From an uncultured Acetatifactor sp. (GTDB lineage Bacteria; Bacillota; Clostridia; Lachnospirales; Lachnospiraceae): 64,000 bases of DNA. The stretch lies in NCBI GenBank assembly GCA_910584865.1, contig CAJUCE010000029.1, positions 1 through 64,000 on the forward strand. Direction: 5' to 3'. This document shows positions 43,177 to 51,030 of this stretch, one piece after another. A program made the translations under genes and the position numbers. Each line of letters begins with the position of its first letter. The stretch's first letter is position 1. The notes beneath the pieces are model-generated. The model ran no database searches. It was not told the origin of the DNA and worked only from the letters and a program-made list of their open reading frames with translations.

Positions 43177-44514
43177 ATGGTAAAGGTTTCGGTGATCATA
43201 CCGGTTTATAATGTGGAGAAATACCTGCGGCAATGCGTGGACAGCGCCAGAAAGCAGACGTTGGAGGAGATTGAAATTCTATGTATAAATGATGGGTCTA
43301 TGGACGGATCCCGGGAGATTCTGCGGCAGTTGGCGGAGGCCGATTCCAGGGTTCGGGTGGTGGATAAGGTCAATACCGGGTACGGTCATACCATGAATAC
43401 AGGGATTGACCTGGCGTCAGGAAAGTATCTGGTTTTTCTGGAAAGCGATGATTTTATTCTCCCTCAGATGTGCCAGGTGTTTTATGAGCTGTGTGAAAAA
43501 TATGAGCTGGATATGGTCAAAGCAGATTTTTATGAGTTTAAGACAAAGGAAGCTCAGGTATGTAGCAGGTACCAAAAGGTATCGGATTATGAAAACTATC
43601 ATCAGGTGCTCAGTCCGAAGGAGCATACGGAGCTTTTTTATGCATCCATGTATACTTGGACCTGTATGTACCGGCGGGAGTTTATCAAAAAATTCGGAAT
43701 CCGGCACCATGAGACACCTGGAGCTTCCTTTCAGGACAATGGTTTTTGGTTTCAGACCATGATGCATGGCACAAGAGTGTATTTGCTGGACCAGGCTTAC
43801 TATATGTATCGCCAGGATAATCCGGAATCCTCGATTCACAGCAGGGGAAAGGTTCATGCCTTTTCGGATGAATATGCTTTTATCAGGGAGAAGATAGAGG
43901 CCTGCCAGGGAGAAGGAAACGCAAGGGCATTATGGGAAATCTGCGCCTTTTTTAATCTTCATCATAATATAAACAGTCTGACTAGGGTGGATAGGGTGTA
44001 TACGAAGGAGCTGCTTGGGCTGATTGCAGAGGATACGGCATTGTACGGTTGGCTGGGAGCGTGGAAAATAGAACATCTGGAAAAGGATTTTTTTCGCAGA
44101 CTGCTTTTATGCTTGTTTCAGCCGGAGGATGTCAAGCAAAGCCTGTGGAGATACATGGACAAGGAGGCGGGGCGAAGGCAGCTTTTGGAGTCTTATTCTA
44201 CCTATATTCTTTATGGGGCGGGAATGTACGCCTGCAAAGTACTGGAGGTGCTGGAGCAATGCAAGTTGTGGAACAAAGACATTTTGTGCGGCGTGACGGA
44301 TATTGAGGGTGCTCCGGAGGAAATAGAGGGATTTAAAGTCAGGGATATAGAAGAGCTTTTGACATATAAGAAGGAGGCGTTGATAATTGTATGCGCCAAA
44401 AGAGGCACGGAGGCTTTTGATCAGATGTGGGACAATCTGTGCGAGTGGGGGATAAGTCATATGACAGCGGCAGATGAATTGTTTGTGACGGAATGGTGGC
44501 TGCTGCAAGGTTGA
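43177..44514 (+). CDS. GT2 glycosyltransferase + C-terminal Rossmann module
   Basis: 445 residues from ATG 43177 (GTGAGGAGAGCT upstream); a GTG at 43165 is in frame and overlaps the previous stop. Strong GT2 domain: VSVIIPVYNVEKYLRQCVDS, ILCINDGSMDGS, HTMNTGIDLASGKYLVFLES with SDDF as the metal motif near 95. SFQDNGFWFQTM matches the catalytic-base region. The module is at about 345-430 (YILYGAGMYACKVLEVL, GVTDIEGAPEEIEG). This is the last of the central run before the CDP-sugar cassette, where base composition becomes richer in G and C. Confidence 0.9.
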   Translation: MVKVSVIIPVYNVEKYLRQCVDSARKQTLEEIEILCINDGSMDGSREILRQLAEADSRVRVVDKVNTGYGHTMNTGIDLASGKYLVFLESDDFILPQMCQVFYELCEKYELDMVKADFYEFKTKEAQVCSRYQKVSDYENYHQVLSPKEHTELFYASMYTWTCMYRREFIKKFGIRHHETPGASFQDNGFWFQTMMHGTRVYLLDQAYYMYRQDNPESSIHSRGKVHAFSDEYAFIREKIEACQGEGNARALWEICAFFNLHHNINSLTRVDRVYTKELLGLIAEDTALYGWLGAWKIEHLEKDFFRRLLLCLFQPEDVKQSLWRYMDKEAGRRQLLESYSTYILYGAGMYACKVLEVLEQCKLWNKDILCGVTDIEGAPEEIEGFKVRDIEELLTYKKEALIIVCAKRGTEAFDQMWDNLCEWGISHMTAADELFVTEWWLLQG

Positions 44515-44593
44515 AAACGCATAGAAACAGGTAAGGATGAAACCATATGAACCCTGGAAGCAGATTGGGAGAATTTCCGGAAAGGAAGAATGT

Positions 44594-45403
44594 ATGAAGG
44601 TAGTGATTCTGGCAGGCGGATTGGGAACGAGAATCAGTGAGGAAAGTCATTTGAAGCCCAAGCCCATGATCGAGATCGGCGGGAAACCGATTATCTGGCA
44701 TATTATGAAGATATATTCCTATTATGGATATAATGAATTTATTGTCTGCTGCGGCTATAAGCAGCATGTGATCAAGGAGTGGTTTGCCAATTACTATCTG
44801 TACAACAGCGATGTGACCTTTGATTTTACAAAGGAAAACCGTATGGAGGTGCATACCAATATGGCGGAGCCCTGGAGGGTTACCCTGGTGGATACGGGGC
44901 TGAATACCATGACAGGGGGAAGGATCAAGCGTATCCGGCCCTATGTGGGAGACGAAACCTTTATGCTTACCTACGGCGACGGCGTAGCGGATTTGAATAT
45001 CCGCCAGCTGGAGGCATTCCACAGGTCTCATGGGCGGACCGCCACCCTGACTGCCGTGAACATCGGACAGCGCTTCGGAGTGCTGGAGATTGAAGAGGAC
45101 GGCTCTATCAGTAGGTTCCGGGAAAAAAGCAATTCGGACGGCGGCGTGATTAATGCGGGATTTATGGTTATGAATCCGGAAATATTCGATTACATAGAAG
45201 GAGATGCCACCGTGTTTGAAAAGGAGCCCATAGAAAGGGCCGCGGCCGATAAGCAGCTGATGGCTTACCCCCATAATGGCTTCTGGAAATGCATGGATAC
45301 CCAGAGGGATAAACAGCAGCTGGAGGATCTGATCGCTGCAGGCAATGCACCCTGGATGCGTTGGGAAAGGCAAGGAGAAGGACAGGAGCAGGAATATGTT
45401 TGA
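44594..45403 (+). CDS. rfbF: Glucose-1-phosphate cytidylyltransferase
   Basis: 269 residues from ATG 44594 (GGAAAGGAAGA upstream), the family's usual start MKVVILAGGLGTRISEESHL. Further RfbF motifs: KPKPMIEIGGKPIIWHIMKI, FIVCCGYKQHVIKEWF, GLNTMTGGRIKRIRPYV, TYGDGVADLNI and FWKCMDTQRDKQQLEDL. The reaction is glucose-1-phosphate + CTP to CDP-glucose. It begins a CDP-3,6-dideoxyhexose cassette with rfbH (8-base overlap) and rfbG. An extra N-terminal stretch from 44537 is possible but unlikely. Confidence 0.95.
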   Translation: MKVVILAGGLGTRISEESHLKPKPMIEIGGKPIIWHIMKIYSYYGYNEFIVCCGYKQHVIKEWFANYYLYNSDVTFDFTKENRMEVHTNMAEPWRVTLVDTGLNTMTGGRIKRIRPYVGDETFMLTYGDGVADLNIRQLEAFHRSHGRTATLTAVNIGQRFGVLEIEEDGSISRFREKSNSDGGVINAGFMVMNPEIFDYIEGDATVFEKEPIERAAADKQLMAYPHNGFWKCMDTQRDKQQLEDLIAAGNAPWMRWERQGEGQEQEYV

Positions 45404-46736
45404 GAATAAAACAGAGGAACAGGCAAAAAAAGAAATTCTGGATATGGTAGCGGGTTATTATAAGGCTTTTCATGGGCGGAAAAAGCCCTTCGAGCCGGGG
45501 GACAGGATTCCCTATGCCTCCCGGGTGTATGATCAGGAGGAAATGTGCAATCTGGTGGATTCCGCGTTGGAGTTCTGGCTGACTTCGGGAAGATATACGG
45601 AGGAGTTTGAGAGGTCTTTTGCGGAATATCTGGGGGTCAGGTTTTGCTCCCTGGTGAATTCCGGTTCGTCTGCCAATCTGCTGGCTTTTATGGCGCTGAC
45701 TTCTCCTCTTTTGGGAGAGAGGCAGGTCCAGCCCGGGGATGAGATGATCACAGTTGCGGCGGGCTTTCCCACCACGGTTACTCCGGCAATACAGCACGGC
45801 GTGGTTCCTGTGTTCATCGATGTGACCATACCCCAGTACAATATAGATGTGACCCAGCTGGAGGCGGCGCTGTCTCCCAGGACCAAGGTGGTTATGGCGG
45901 CTCATACTCTGGGCAATCCCTTTGACCTGGAAGCAGTGAGGGCGTTCTGTGACAAGCATGGGCTGTGGCTGATCGAGGATAACTGTGACGCGCTGGGATC
46001 GGTGTATACCTGGAAGGGCCAGGAGAGGCTTACCGGAACCATTGGAGATATCGGAACCTCTTCGTTTTACCCGCCCCACCACATGACTATGGGTGAGGGA
46101 GGAGCCGTGTATACCAATCATCCGCTGCTGAATCGATGCATCCGGTCCTTCCGGGACTGGGGCAGGGACTGTGTGTGTCCTTCGGGCCGGGATAATCTGT
46201 GCGGGCATCGGTTTGACGGGCAGTACGGAGAGCTTCCTCTCGGATATGATCACAAATATGTATACTCTCATTTCGGGTACAATTTGAAGGCTACCGATAT
46301 GCAGGCAGCCATAGGCTGCGCCCAGCTGAAGAAATTTCCGGAATTTGTGGAAAAGAGAATCCATAATTTTGACAGGCTTTGGAAGGGACTGGAGGGCTGT
46401 GAGGAATGGCTGATTCTGCCAGAGGCCTGTCCGCATTCCCGGCCCAGCTGGTTCGGCTTTCTTGTAACCTGCAGAGAAGGCGTTGACCGTAACCGGGTGG
46501 TGCCTTATATTGAAAGCAGGGGAATACAGACGCGAATGCTGTTTGCCGGAAATTTGGTAAAGCATCCCTGCTTTGATCAGATGCGGGCATCGGGAACCGG
46601 CTATAGAGTTATAGGCAATCTGCATATTACCAATATTATCATGAACAGTACCTTCTGGGTAGGGGTTTATCCGGGAATGACAGATGAAAAGATCGATTAT
46701 ATGGCACAGATTATCAGAGAGTCTTTGGAACAGTAA
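45396..46736 (+). CDS. rfbH: CDP-6-deoxy-L-threo-D-glycero-4-hexulose-3-dehydrase (E1)
   Basis: 446 residues from ATG 45396. Signature E1 features: ILDMVAGYYKAFH, RIPYASRVYDQEEM, NSGSSANLLAFMAL, AGFPTTVTPAIQHG, LIEDNCDALG, TSSFYPPHHMTMGEGGA. In this motif a His occupies the place of the PLP-binding Lys, the hallmark of C-3 deoxygenation enzymes as against aminotransferases. C-terminal YNLKATDMQAAIG and HPCFDQM also match. It works with PMP and an iron-sulfur cluster plus a reductase partner (E3). No E3-type flavin/ferredoxin reductase is seen in this window. Product: CDP-3,6-dideoxy-4-ketohexose. Confidence 0.94.
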   Translation: MFENKTEEQAKKEILDMVAGYYKAFHGRKKPFEPGDRIPYASRVYDQEEMCNLVDSALEFWLTSGRYTEEFERSFAEYLGVRFCSLVNSGSSANLLAFMALTSPLLGERQVQPGDEMITVAAGFPTTVTPAIQHGVVPVFIDVTIPQYNIDVTQLEAALSPRTKVVMAAHTLGNPFDLEAVRAFCDKHGLWLIEDNCDALGSVYTWKGQERLTGTIGDIGTSSFYPPHHMTMGEGGAVYTNHPLLNRCIRSFRDWGRDCVCPSGRDNLCGHRFDGQYGELPLGYDHKYVYSHFGYNLKATDMQAAIGCAQLKKFPEFVEKRIHNFDRLWKGLEGCEEWLILPEACPHSRPSWFGFLVTCREGVDRNRVVPYIESRGIQTRMLFAGNLVKHPCFDQMRASGTGYRVIGNLHITNIIMNSTFWVGVYPGMTDEKIDYMAQIIRESLEQ

Positions 46737-46848
46737 TGCCGGGAGATATAATGATTCCCGTATGCGGGGAAACAAGTGGATGCGGTAGCAGTTTGCAGGC
46801 AGGAGTGCTTGGGGGCGTGTCCTGCGGGGCAGGAAGAAAGGAGAGATT

Positions 46849-48699
46849 ATGAGGCAGCGTTTGGCGGATTATGTGGCGGAATTTCTGGTAAACCATGGAA
46901 TCGTGGATTGTTTTACCGTGGTCGGAGGAGGCGCCATGCATTTAAATGATGCATTGGGGCATAGAGAAGGACTTCAATGTACATATTTTCATCACGAACA
47001 GGCCTGCGCCATGGCGGCGGAGGCATATGCCCGTGCGGAAAACAGGATTGCGGCAGTGTGTGTGACCACAGGTCCGGGAGGTACCAATGCCATTACGGGA
47101 GTGGTGGGGGGCTGGCTGGACTCCATTCCCATGCTGGTGATTTCGGGTCAGGTGCGCTATGATACCACCGCCAGGTATATGGAACAATTTACCCAAGGGC
47201 TTCCTTTACGGGCCGTGGGAGATCAGGAATTTGACGTGGTGAAGGCTGCGGAGCATATGTGCAAATATGCAGTGATGCTGGAGGATCCGGAGGATATCCG
47301 GTATGTATTGGAAAAGGCATATCATACGGCCATGACAGGGCGCAGGGGTCCTGCTTGGGTGGATATTCCGGTAAACTATCAGGGAATGTATATTGAGACG
47401 GAAGGACTGCGTGCTTATGAGCCGGAGGAGGATTCCTGTAAGGCGCCGGCTCCGGTGTCGGAGCAGCTGGCCCGGGAACTGATTGAAAAAATCAGAGGGG
47501 CAAAAAGGCCGGTGTTTTATGCAGGAAACGGGATCCGGCTGTCCGGAGGCCATGAGGCCTTTCAGCGTGTGGTGGAGGCGCTGGGTATTCCTGTGGTGAC
47601 CTGCTGGGACTCCATTGATCTGATCGAGGATGAGAATCCGCAGTATGTGGGCCGTGGAGGAATCATGGGGGATCGGCCGGGAAATTTTGCGGTGCAGAAT
47701 GCAGACCTGGTTTTTGCGGTGGGAAACCGCTTGTCCATCCGCCAGGTGGGCTATAATTGGAAAAGCTGGGCCAGGGAAGCCTTTGTGATCATGGCGGATG
47801 TGGATCCCGCAGAGCTGAAAAAAACCACTCTTCATGTGGAAATGCCGGTGTGGGCGGATGCAAAGGATCTGCTGGAGAAAATGAAAGAGGTGCTGAAGCA
47901 GGAAGAGGGGCCGGTGTTTTCTGATTCCTTCTGGCTGGAGAAGTGCAGGGAGTGGAAGGAAAAATATCCAGTCACGTTGCCCCGGCATTGGCAGGAGGAC
48001 GGGCAGTATGCCAATGTGTATGCATTTATGAGGTATTTGAGCAATGGGCTTGCGGATGGCAATATGACGGTGGTTTCCAACGGTAGCGCCTGTGTGGTGG
48101 GAAGCCACAATTATGTGATCAAAAAGGACGCCCGGTTTTTGATTAACAGCGCCATCGCCAGCATGGGCTATGGTCTGCCGGCGGCTATCGGGGCATGCAT
48201 TTCCCGGGAAAGATGCACGACGGTGTGTCTGGAGGGCGACGGAAGTATTATGATGAATCTGCAGGAGCTTCAGACGATTCTGACGAACAGACTTCCCATA
48301 AAGATTTTTCTGATCAATAACGGGGGGTACCATTCTATCCGTCAGACCCAAAACAATGTGTTTGCAGGGCACACTAAGGTGGGAATCGGACCCGAGAGTG
48401 GGGATCTTTCATTTCCTGATTTCCGGAAGCTGGCGGAGGCTTTTGGGTTTCCTTATCTGGAGGCGCACAGCAACGAAGCCATGAAGCAGGCCGTGGACAG
48501 GGCCATGGCAGAGGATGGGGCTGTTTTCTGCGAGATCTTTGTTTCTCCGGAGCAGGTTTTTGAGCCCAAGAGCGCAACCAAAAAGCTGGAGGACGGTTCT
48601 CTGTTCAGCCCGCCGCTGGAGGATCTGGCGCCGTTTCTGCCCAGGGAAGAGGTATTGGAAAATCTGCTGATTGCGCCGGTGCAGGAAAACGAGGGATAG
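46849..48699 (+). CDS. Thiamine-diphosphate-dependent enzyme, acetolactate-synthase-like (YerE candidate)
   Basis: 616 residues with the full PYR-central-PP architecture. The catalytic Glu50 lies in YFHHEQACAMAAEAYAR. The second region reads TGPGGTNAITGVVGGWLDS. The TPP motif is GDGSIMMNLQELQTI (GDG at 463-465) ending INNGGYHSI. No small regulatory subunit adjoins it, and it sits between rfbH and an SDR gene and before rfbG. In Yersinia YerE, a relative of acetolactate synthase, adds an acetyl unit from pyruvate to the CDP-3,6-dideoxy-4-ketosugar on the way to yersiniose. Placement makes that role more probable than branched-chain amino-acid synthesis, but substrate specificity is inferred. 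GAAAGGAGAGATT precedes the ATG. Confidence 0.8.
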   Translation: MRQRLADYVAEFLVNHGIVDCFTVVGGGAMHLNDALGHREGLQCTYFHHEQACAMAAEAYARAENRIAAVCVTTGPGGTNAITGVVGGWLDSIPMLVISGQVRYDTTARYMEQFTQGLPLRAVGDQEFDVVKAAEHMCKYAVMLEDPEDIRYVLEKAYHTAMTGRRGPAWVDIPVNYQGMYIETEGLRAYEPEEDSCKAPAPVSEQLARELIEKIRGAKRPVFYAGNGIRLSGGHEAFQRVVEALGIPVVTCWDSIDLIEDENPQYVGRGGIMGDRPGNFAVQNADLVFAVGNRLSIRQVGYNWKSWAREAFVIMADVDPAELKKTTLHVEMPVWADAKDLLEKMKEVLKQEEGPVFSDSFWLEKCREWKEKYPVTLPRHWQEDGQYANVYAFMRYLSNGLADGNMTVVSNGSACVVGSHNYVIKKDARFLINSAIASMGYGLPAAIGACISRERCTTVCLEGDGSIMMNLQELQTILTNRLPIKIFLINNGGYHSIRQTQNNVFAGHTKVGIGPESGDLSFPDFRKLAEAFGFPYLEAHSNEAMKQAVDRAMAEDGAVFCEIFVSPEQVFEPKSATKKLEDGSLFSPPLEDLAPFLPREEVLENLLIAPVQENEG

Positions 48700-48708
48700 G
48701 GAACAGGT

Positions 48709-49626
48709 ATGAAGAGAATTGTACTGACCGGTCCCACGGGAGCTATCGGAATTGCATTGATCCGGCAATGTATCCGGGAGGGTGTGGAGGCGTATGCCCT
48801 TATCAGGAGGAATTCCCGAAGGAGGGAGCGGATTCCCGGGCATGAAGCGGTACATGTGGTAGAGTGTGATCTGGAGGAGCTGGACAGACTGGATGCCGCC
48901 GCGATTCCGCCCTGTGATGTATTTTATCATCTGGGATGGGCGGGGACTACCGGGGATTCCCGGAATGATATGAGACTTCAGCTGGATAATGTGAGGTATA
49001 CGTTGGATGCCGCGGCCGCGGCATCTAGGCTGGGTTGCAGGGTGTTTGTCGGAGCCGGGTCTCAGGCGGAGTACGGGAGAGCAGAAGGGGTTCTCCAGGC
49101 TTCCACGCCTGCTTTTCCGGAGACCGGCTACGGAATGGCAAAGCTGTGCGCCGGGCAGATGAGCCGCAGGGAGTGCGGCAGGCTGGGGATCCGGCACATA
49201 TGGACTAGAATTTTAAGCGTTTACGGGCCCTATGACAGTGAGTCTTCCATGGTGATGAGCTCCATCAGGAAAATATTGGCAGGAGAGACGCCGTTGTTTA
49301 CCAAAGGGGAGCAGATGTGGGATTATCTGTACTGTGAAGATGCCGCGAGAGCGTTGTTTTTGTTAGGGGAATCGGGGAAGGACCAAAAAATATACTGCAT
49401 TGGAAGCGGCGCGGCAGACCGGCTTGCAAATTATATCCGCATCATTGGGGAGCAGACAGATCCACAAGTTCCGCTGGGAATCGGACAGGTTCCTTATGGG
49501 GAAAATAAGGTGATGTATCTGTGCGCGGACATCAGGCAATTGCAGGAGGACACGGGGTTTCGGCCAAGGTTCAGCTTTGAAGAGGGAATTCGGAAAACGG
49601 TGGAGTGGGCGAAGGCAGAAGTGTGA
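48709..49626 (+). CDS. NAD-dependent epimerase/reductase (extended SDR), YerF- or RfbJ-like
   Basis: 305 residues. RIVLTGPTGAIGIALIRQCI carries the Rossmann TGxxGxxG motif. FYHLGWAGTTGDSRNDM, GAGSQAEYGRAEG and the catalytic YGMAK (near 145) follow, with SVYGPYDSESSMV and WDYLYCEDAARALF typical of nucleotide-sugar SDRs. In this operon it would reduce a CDP-4-ketosugar (paratose/abequose synthase type) or the acetyl side chain added by the TPP enzyme (YerF type). The two alternatives cannot be told apart by eye. It lies 10 bases after the TPP gene. Confidence 0.85.
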   Translation: MKRIVLTGPTGAIGIALIRQCIREGVEAYALIRRNSRRRERIPGHEAVHVVECDLEELDRLDAAAIPPCDVFYHLGWAGTTGDSRNDMRLQLDNVRYTLDAAAAASRLGCRVFVGAGSQAEYGRAEGVLQASTPAFPETGYGMAKLCAGQMSRRECGRLGIRHIWTRILSVYGPYDSESSMVMSSIRKILAGETPLFTKGEQMWDYLYCEDAARALFLLGESGKDQKIYCIGSGAADRLANYIRIIGEQTDPQVPLGIGQVPYGENKVMYLCADIRQLQEDTGFRPRFSFEEGIRKTVEWAKAEV

Positions 49627-49735
49627 GAAGAAAATCTAACACTTGCGGCAGGGGCCGCTTCACGAAGATTTTCTACGGCGCAAGTGCAACGCCTTTCTCA
49701 CACGGAAGAATCGCAAGGGAAGCGATTCTTCTCAC
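49621..49735 (+). repeat. Compact cluster of inverted repeats between the SDR gene and rfbG
   Basis: GTGAGAAGAA (49621-49630) is the inverse of TTCTTCTCAC (49726-49735). AGAAAATCT (about 49627) pairs with AGATTTTCT (about 49664). CACTTGCG pairs with CGCAAGTG near 49680. GAAGAATCG (49705-49713) pairs with CGATTCTTC (49723-49731). Two of the pairs are interleaved, permitting a pseudoknot. It overlaps the 3' end of the SDR gene by a few bases and looks like an inserted REP or MITE-like unit, or an RNA structure. Confidence 0.55.
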
Positions 49736-49813
49736 AGATTGTTTGTGCCGTCCCAGGCGGCATGACGGGAAGTTTGATTGGTATGTGTGCCAAGGCGCAC
49801 AGGGGGTATAAAA

Positions 49814-50899
49814 ATGTTTGATTTTTCATTTTACAAAGGGAAAAAGGTTTTGATTACCGGTCACACCGGCTTTAAAGGAGCCTGGCTGAGCAGGCTTCTT
49901 TTGACAGCGGGAGCGGAGGTTACCGGATATGCCCTGGAGCCGCCCACCGCGCCGGCGCTTTTTGAAGTGTGCGAATTGCCCCACGAGATGCGTTCCGTCA
50001 TGGGCGATATCAGAAATCTGGATATCCTCCGGCGCATTTTTGAGGAAAGTAGGCCGGAGATTGTGATTCACATGGCGGCTCAGCCCATTGTGAGAAAATC
50101 CTATCAGGATCCGGTATACACCTATGAGACAAATGTGATGGGAACGGTCAATCTGCTGGAATGTGTCCGTCATACGGATTCGGTGCAGTCTGTGGTCAAC
50201 GTTACCACGGATAAGGTGTATCGGAACAGGGAGTGGGACTGGCCATACCGGGAGTGCGACGAGCTGAACGGCTATGAGCCTTATTCCAACTCCAAGTCCT
50301 GCTCCGAGCTGGTCACAGGCTGTTATATAAATTCCTTTTTGCGGGATAAGAATGTGGCTGTATCTACTGTGCGTGCGGGAAATGTGATTGGCGGCGGGGA
50401 CTTTTCCGCGGACCGGATTATTCCGGACTGTGTGCGTGCGGCAAAAGCCGGGCAGGAGATCATTGTGAGAAATCCGGATTCTATCCGGCCTTATCAGCAT
50501 GTGCTGGAGGCGCTGGCAGTATATCTAATGATCGCACAAAGGCAGTATGAGGACGGAGCATATGCAGACTGTTATAATGTAGGTCCTGACGAGGCGGATT
50601 GTGTGGCTACAGGAACGCTGGTTTCCCATTTCTGTGAAAAATGGAAGCAATATGCGGGAGAGAGTATTTCCTGGGTGGAACGGCCAGACGGAGGGCCCCA
50701 TGAGGCGAAGCTTTTAAAACTGGACTGCGCCAGGCTGAAAAGCGTTTTCGGCTGGAGGGCAAACTGGCATTTTGAAACCGCTCTGGAAAAGACGGTGGAA
50801 TGGTATGCCGGCTATGTCAAGAGCGGGGGTGTAAAGGGATGTATGGAGAGACAGATTTTGGATTTTTGCCAAAAGGTACAAAGCACAGATGAAGGATAG
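49814..50899 (+). CDS. rfbG: CDP-glucose 4,6-dehydratase
   Basis: 361 residues from ATG 49814 (AGGGGGT upstream), the family length. GKKVLITGHTGFKGAWLSRL is the RfbG N-terminus. GYALEPPTAPALFEVCEL, VIHMAAQPIVRKSYQDPVYT, NVTTDKVYRNREW, the catalytic YSNSK near 165 and IRPYQHVLEALAVY confirm it. It turns CDP-glucose into CDP-4-keto-6-deoxyglucose, upstream of RfbH in the pathway. It is separated from rfbF-rfbH by the TPP and SDR genes, an arrangement typical of CDP-sugar cassettes with branch enzymes. Confidence 0.95.
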   Translation: MFDFSFYKGKKVLITGHTGFKGAWLSRLLLTAGAEVTGYALEPPTAPALFEVCELPHEMRSVMGDIRNLDILRRIFEESRPEIVIHMAAQPIVRKSYQDPVYTYETNVMGTVNLLECVRHTDSVQSVVNVTTDKVYRNREWDWPYRECDELNGYEPYSNSKSCSELVTGCYINSFLRDKNVAVSTVRAGNVIGGGDFSADRIIPDCVRAAKAGQEIIVRNPDSIRPYQHVLEALAVYLMIAQRQYEDGAYADCYNVGPDEADCVATGTLVSHFCEKWKQYAGESISWVERPDGGPHEAKLLKLDCARLKSVFGWRANWHFETALEKTVEWYAGYVKSGGVKGCMERQILDFCQKVQSTDEG

Positions 50900-51022
50900 A
50901 AGCAGAGTACGTGAGAAATAGAAGCATAGTACAAAAGAACAGAAGTATCGCAGATTCAGAAATAAAAGCAGGCAGATAAGAAACAGAAGTATTGCAGATA
51001 GGAAATAAAGGCAGAAAACAGG
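50894..51022 (+). repeat. Degenerate 21-22-bp tandem repeat, about 6 units
   Basis: Units of the type GAAACAGAAGTATTGCAGAT and GAAATAGAAGCATAGTACAA are arranged head to tail from the rfbG stop to the next ribosome-binding site. They are purine-rich like the in-frame repeats in several genes of this locus, but here are intergenic. Confidence 0.6.
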
Positions 51023-51030
51023 AGACAGTC

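Noticed and set aside
45168..46775. 535-residue minus-strand open frame opposite rfbH
   Set aside because: rfbH is unambiguous on the plus strand; the antisense frame has no family signature and results from low stop-codon frequency in this G+C-rich part.
46849..48699. Housekeeping acetolactate synthase (ilvB)
   Set aside because: No ilvN small subunit and no branched-chain genes nearby; flanked on both sides by CDP-sugar genes.
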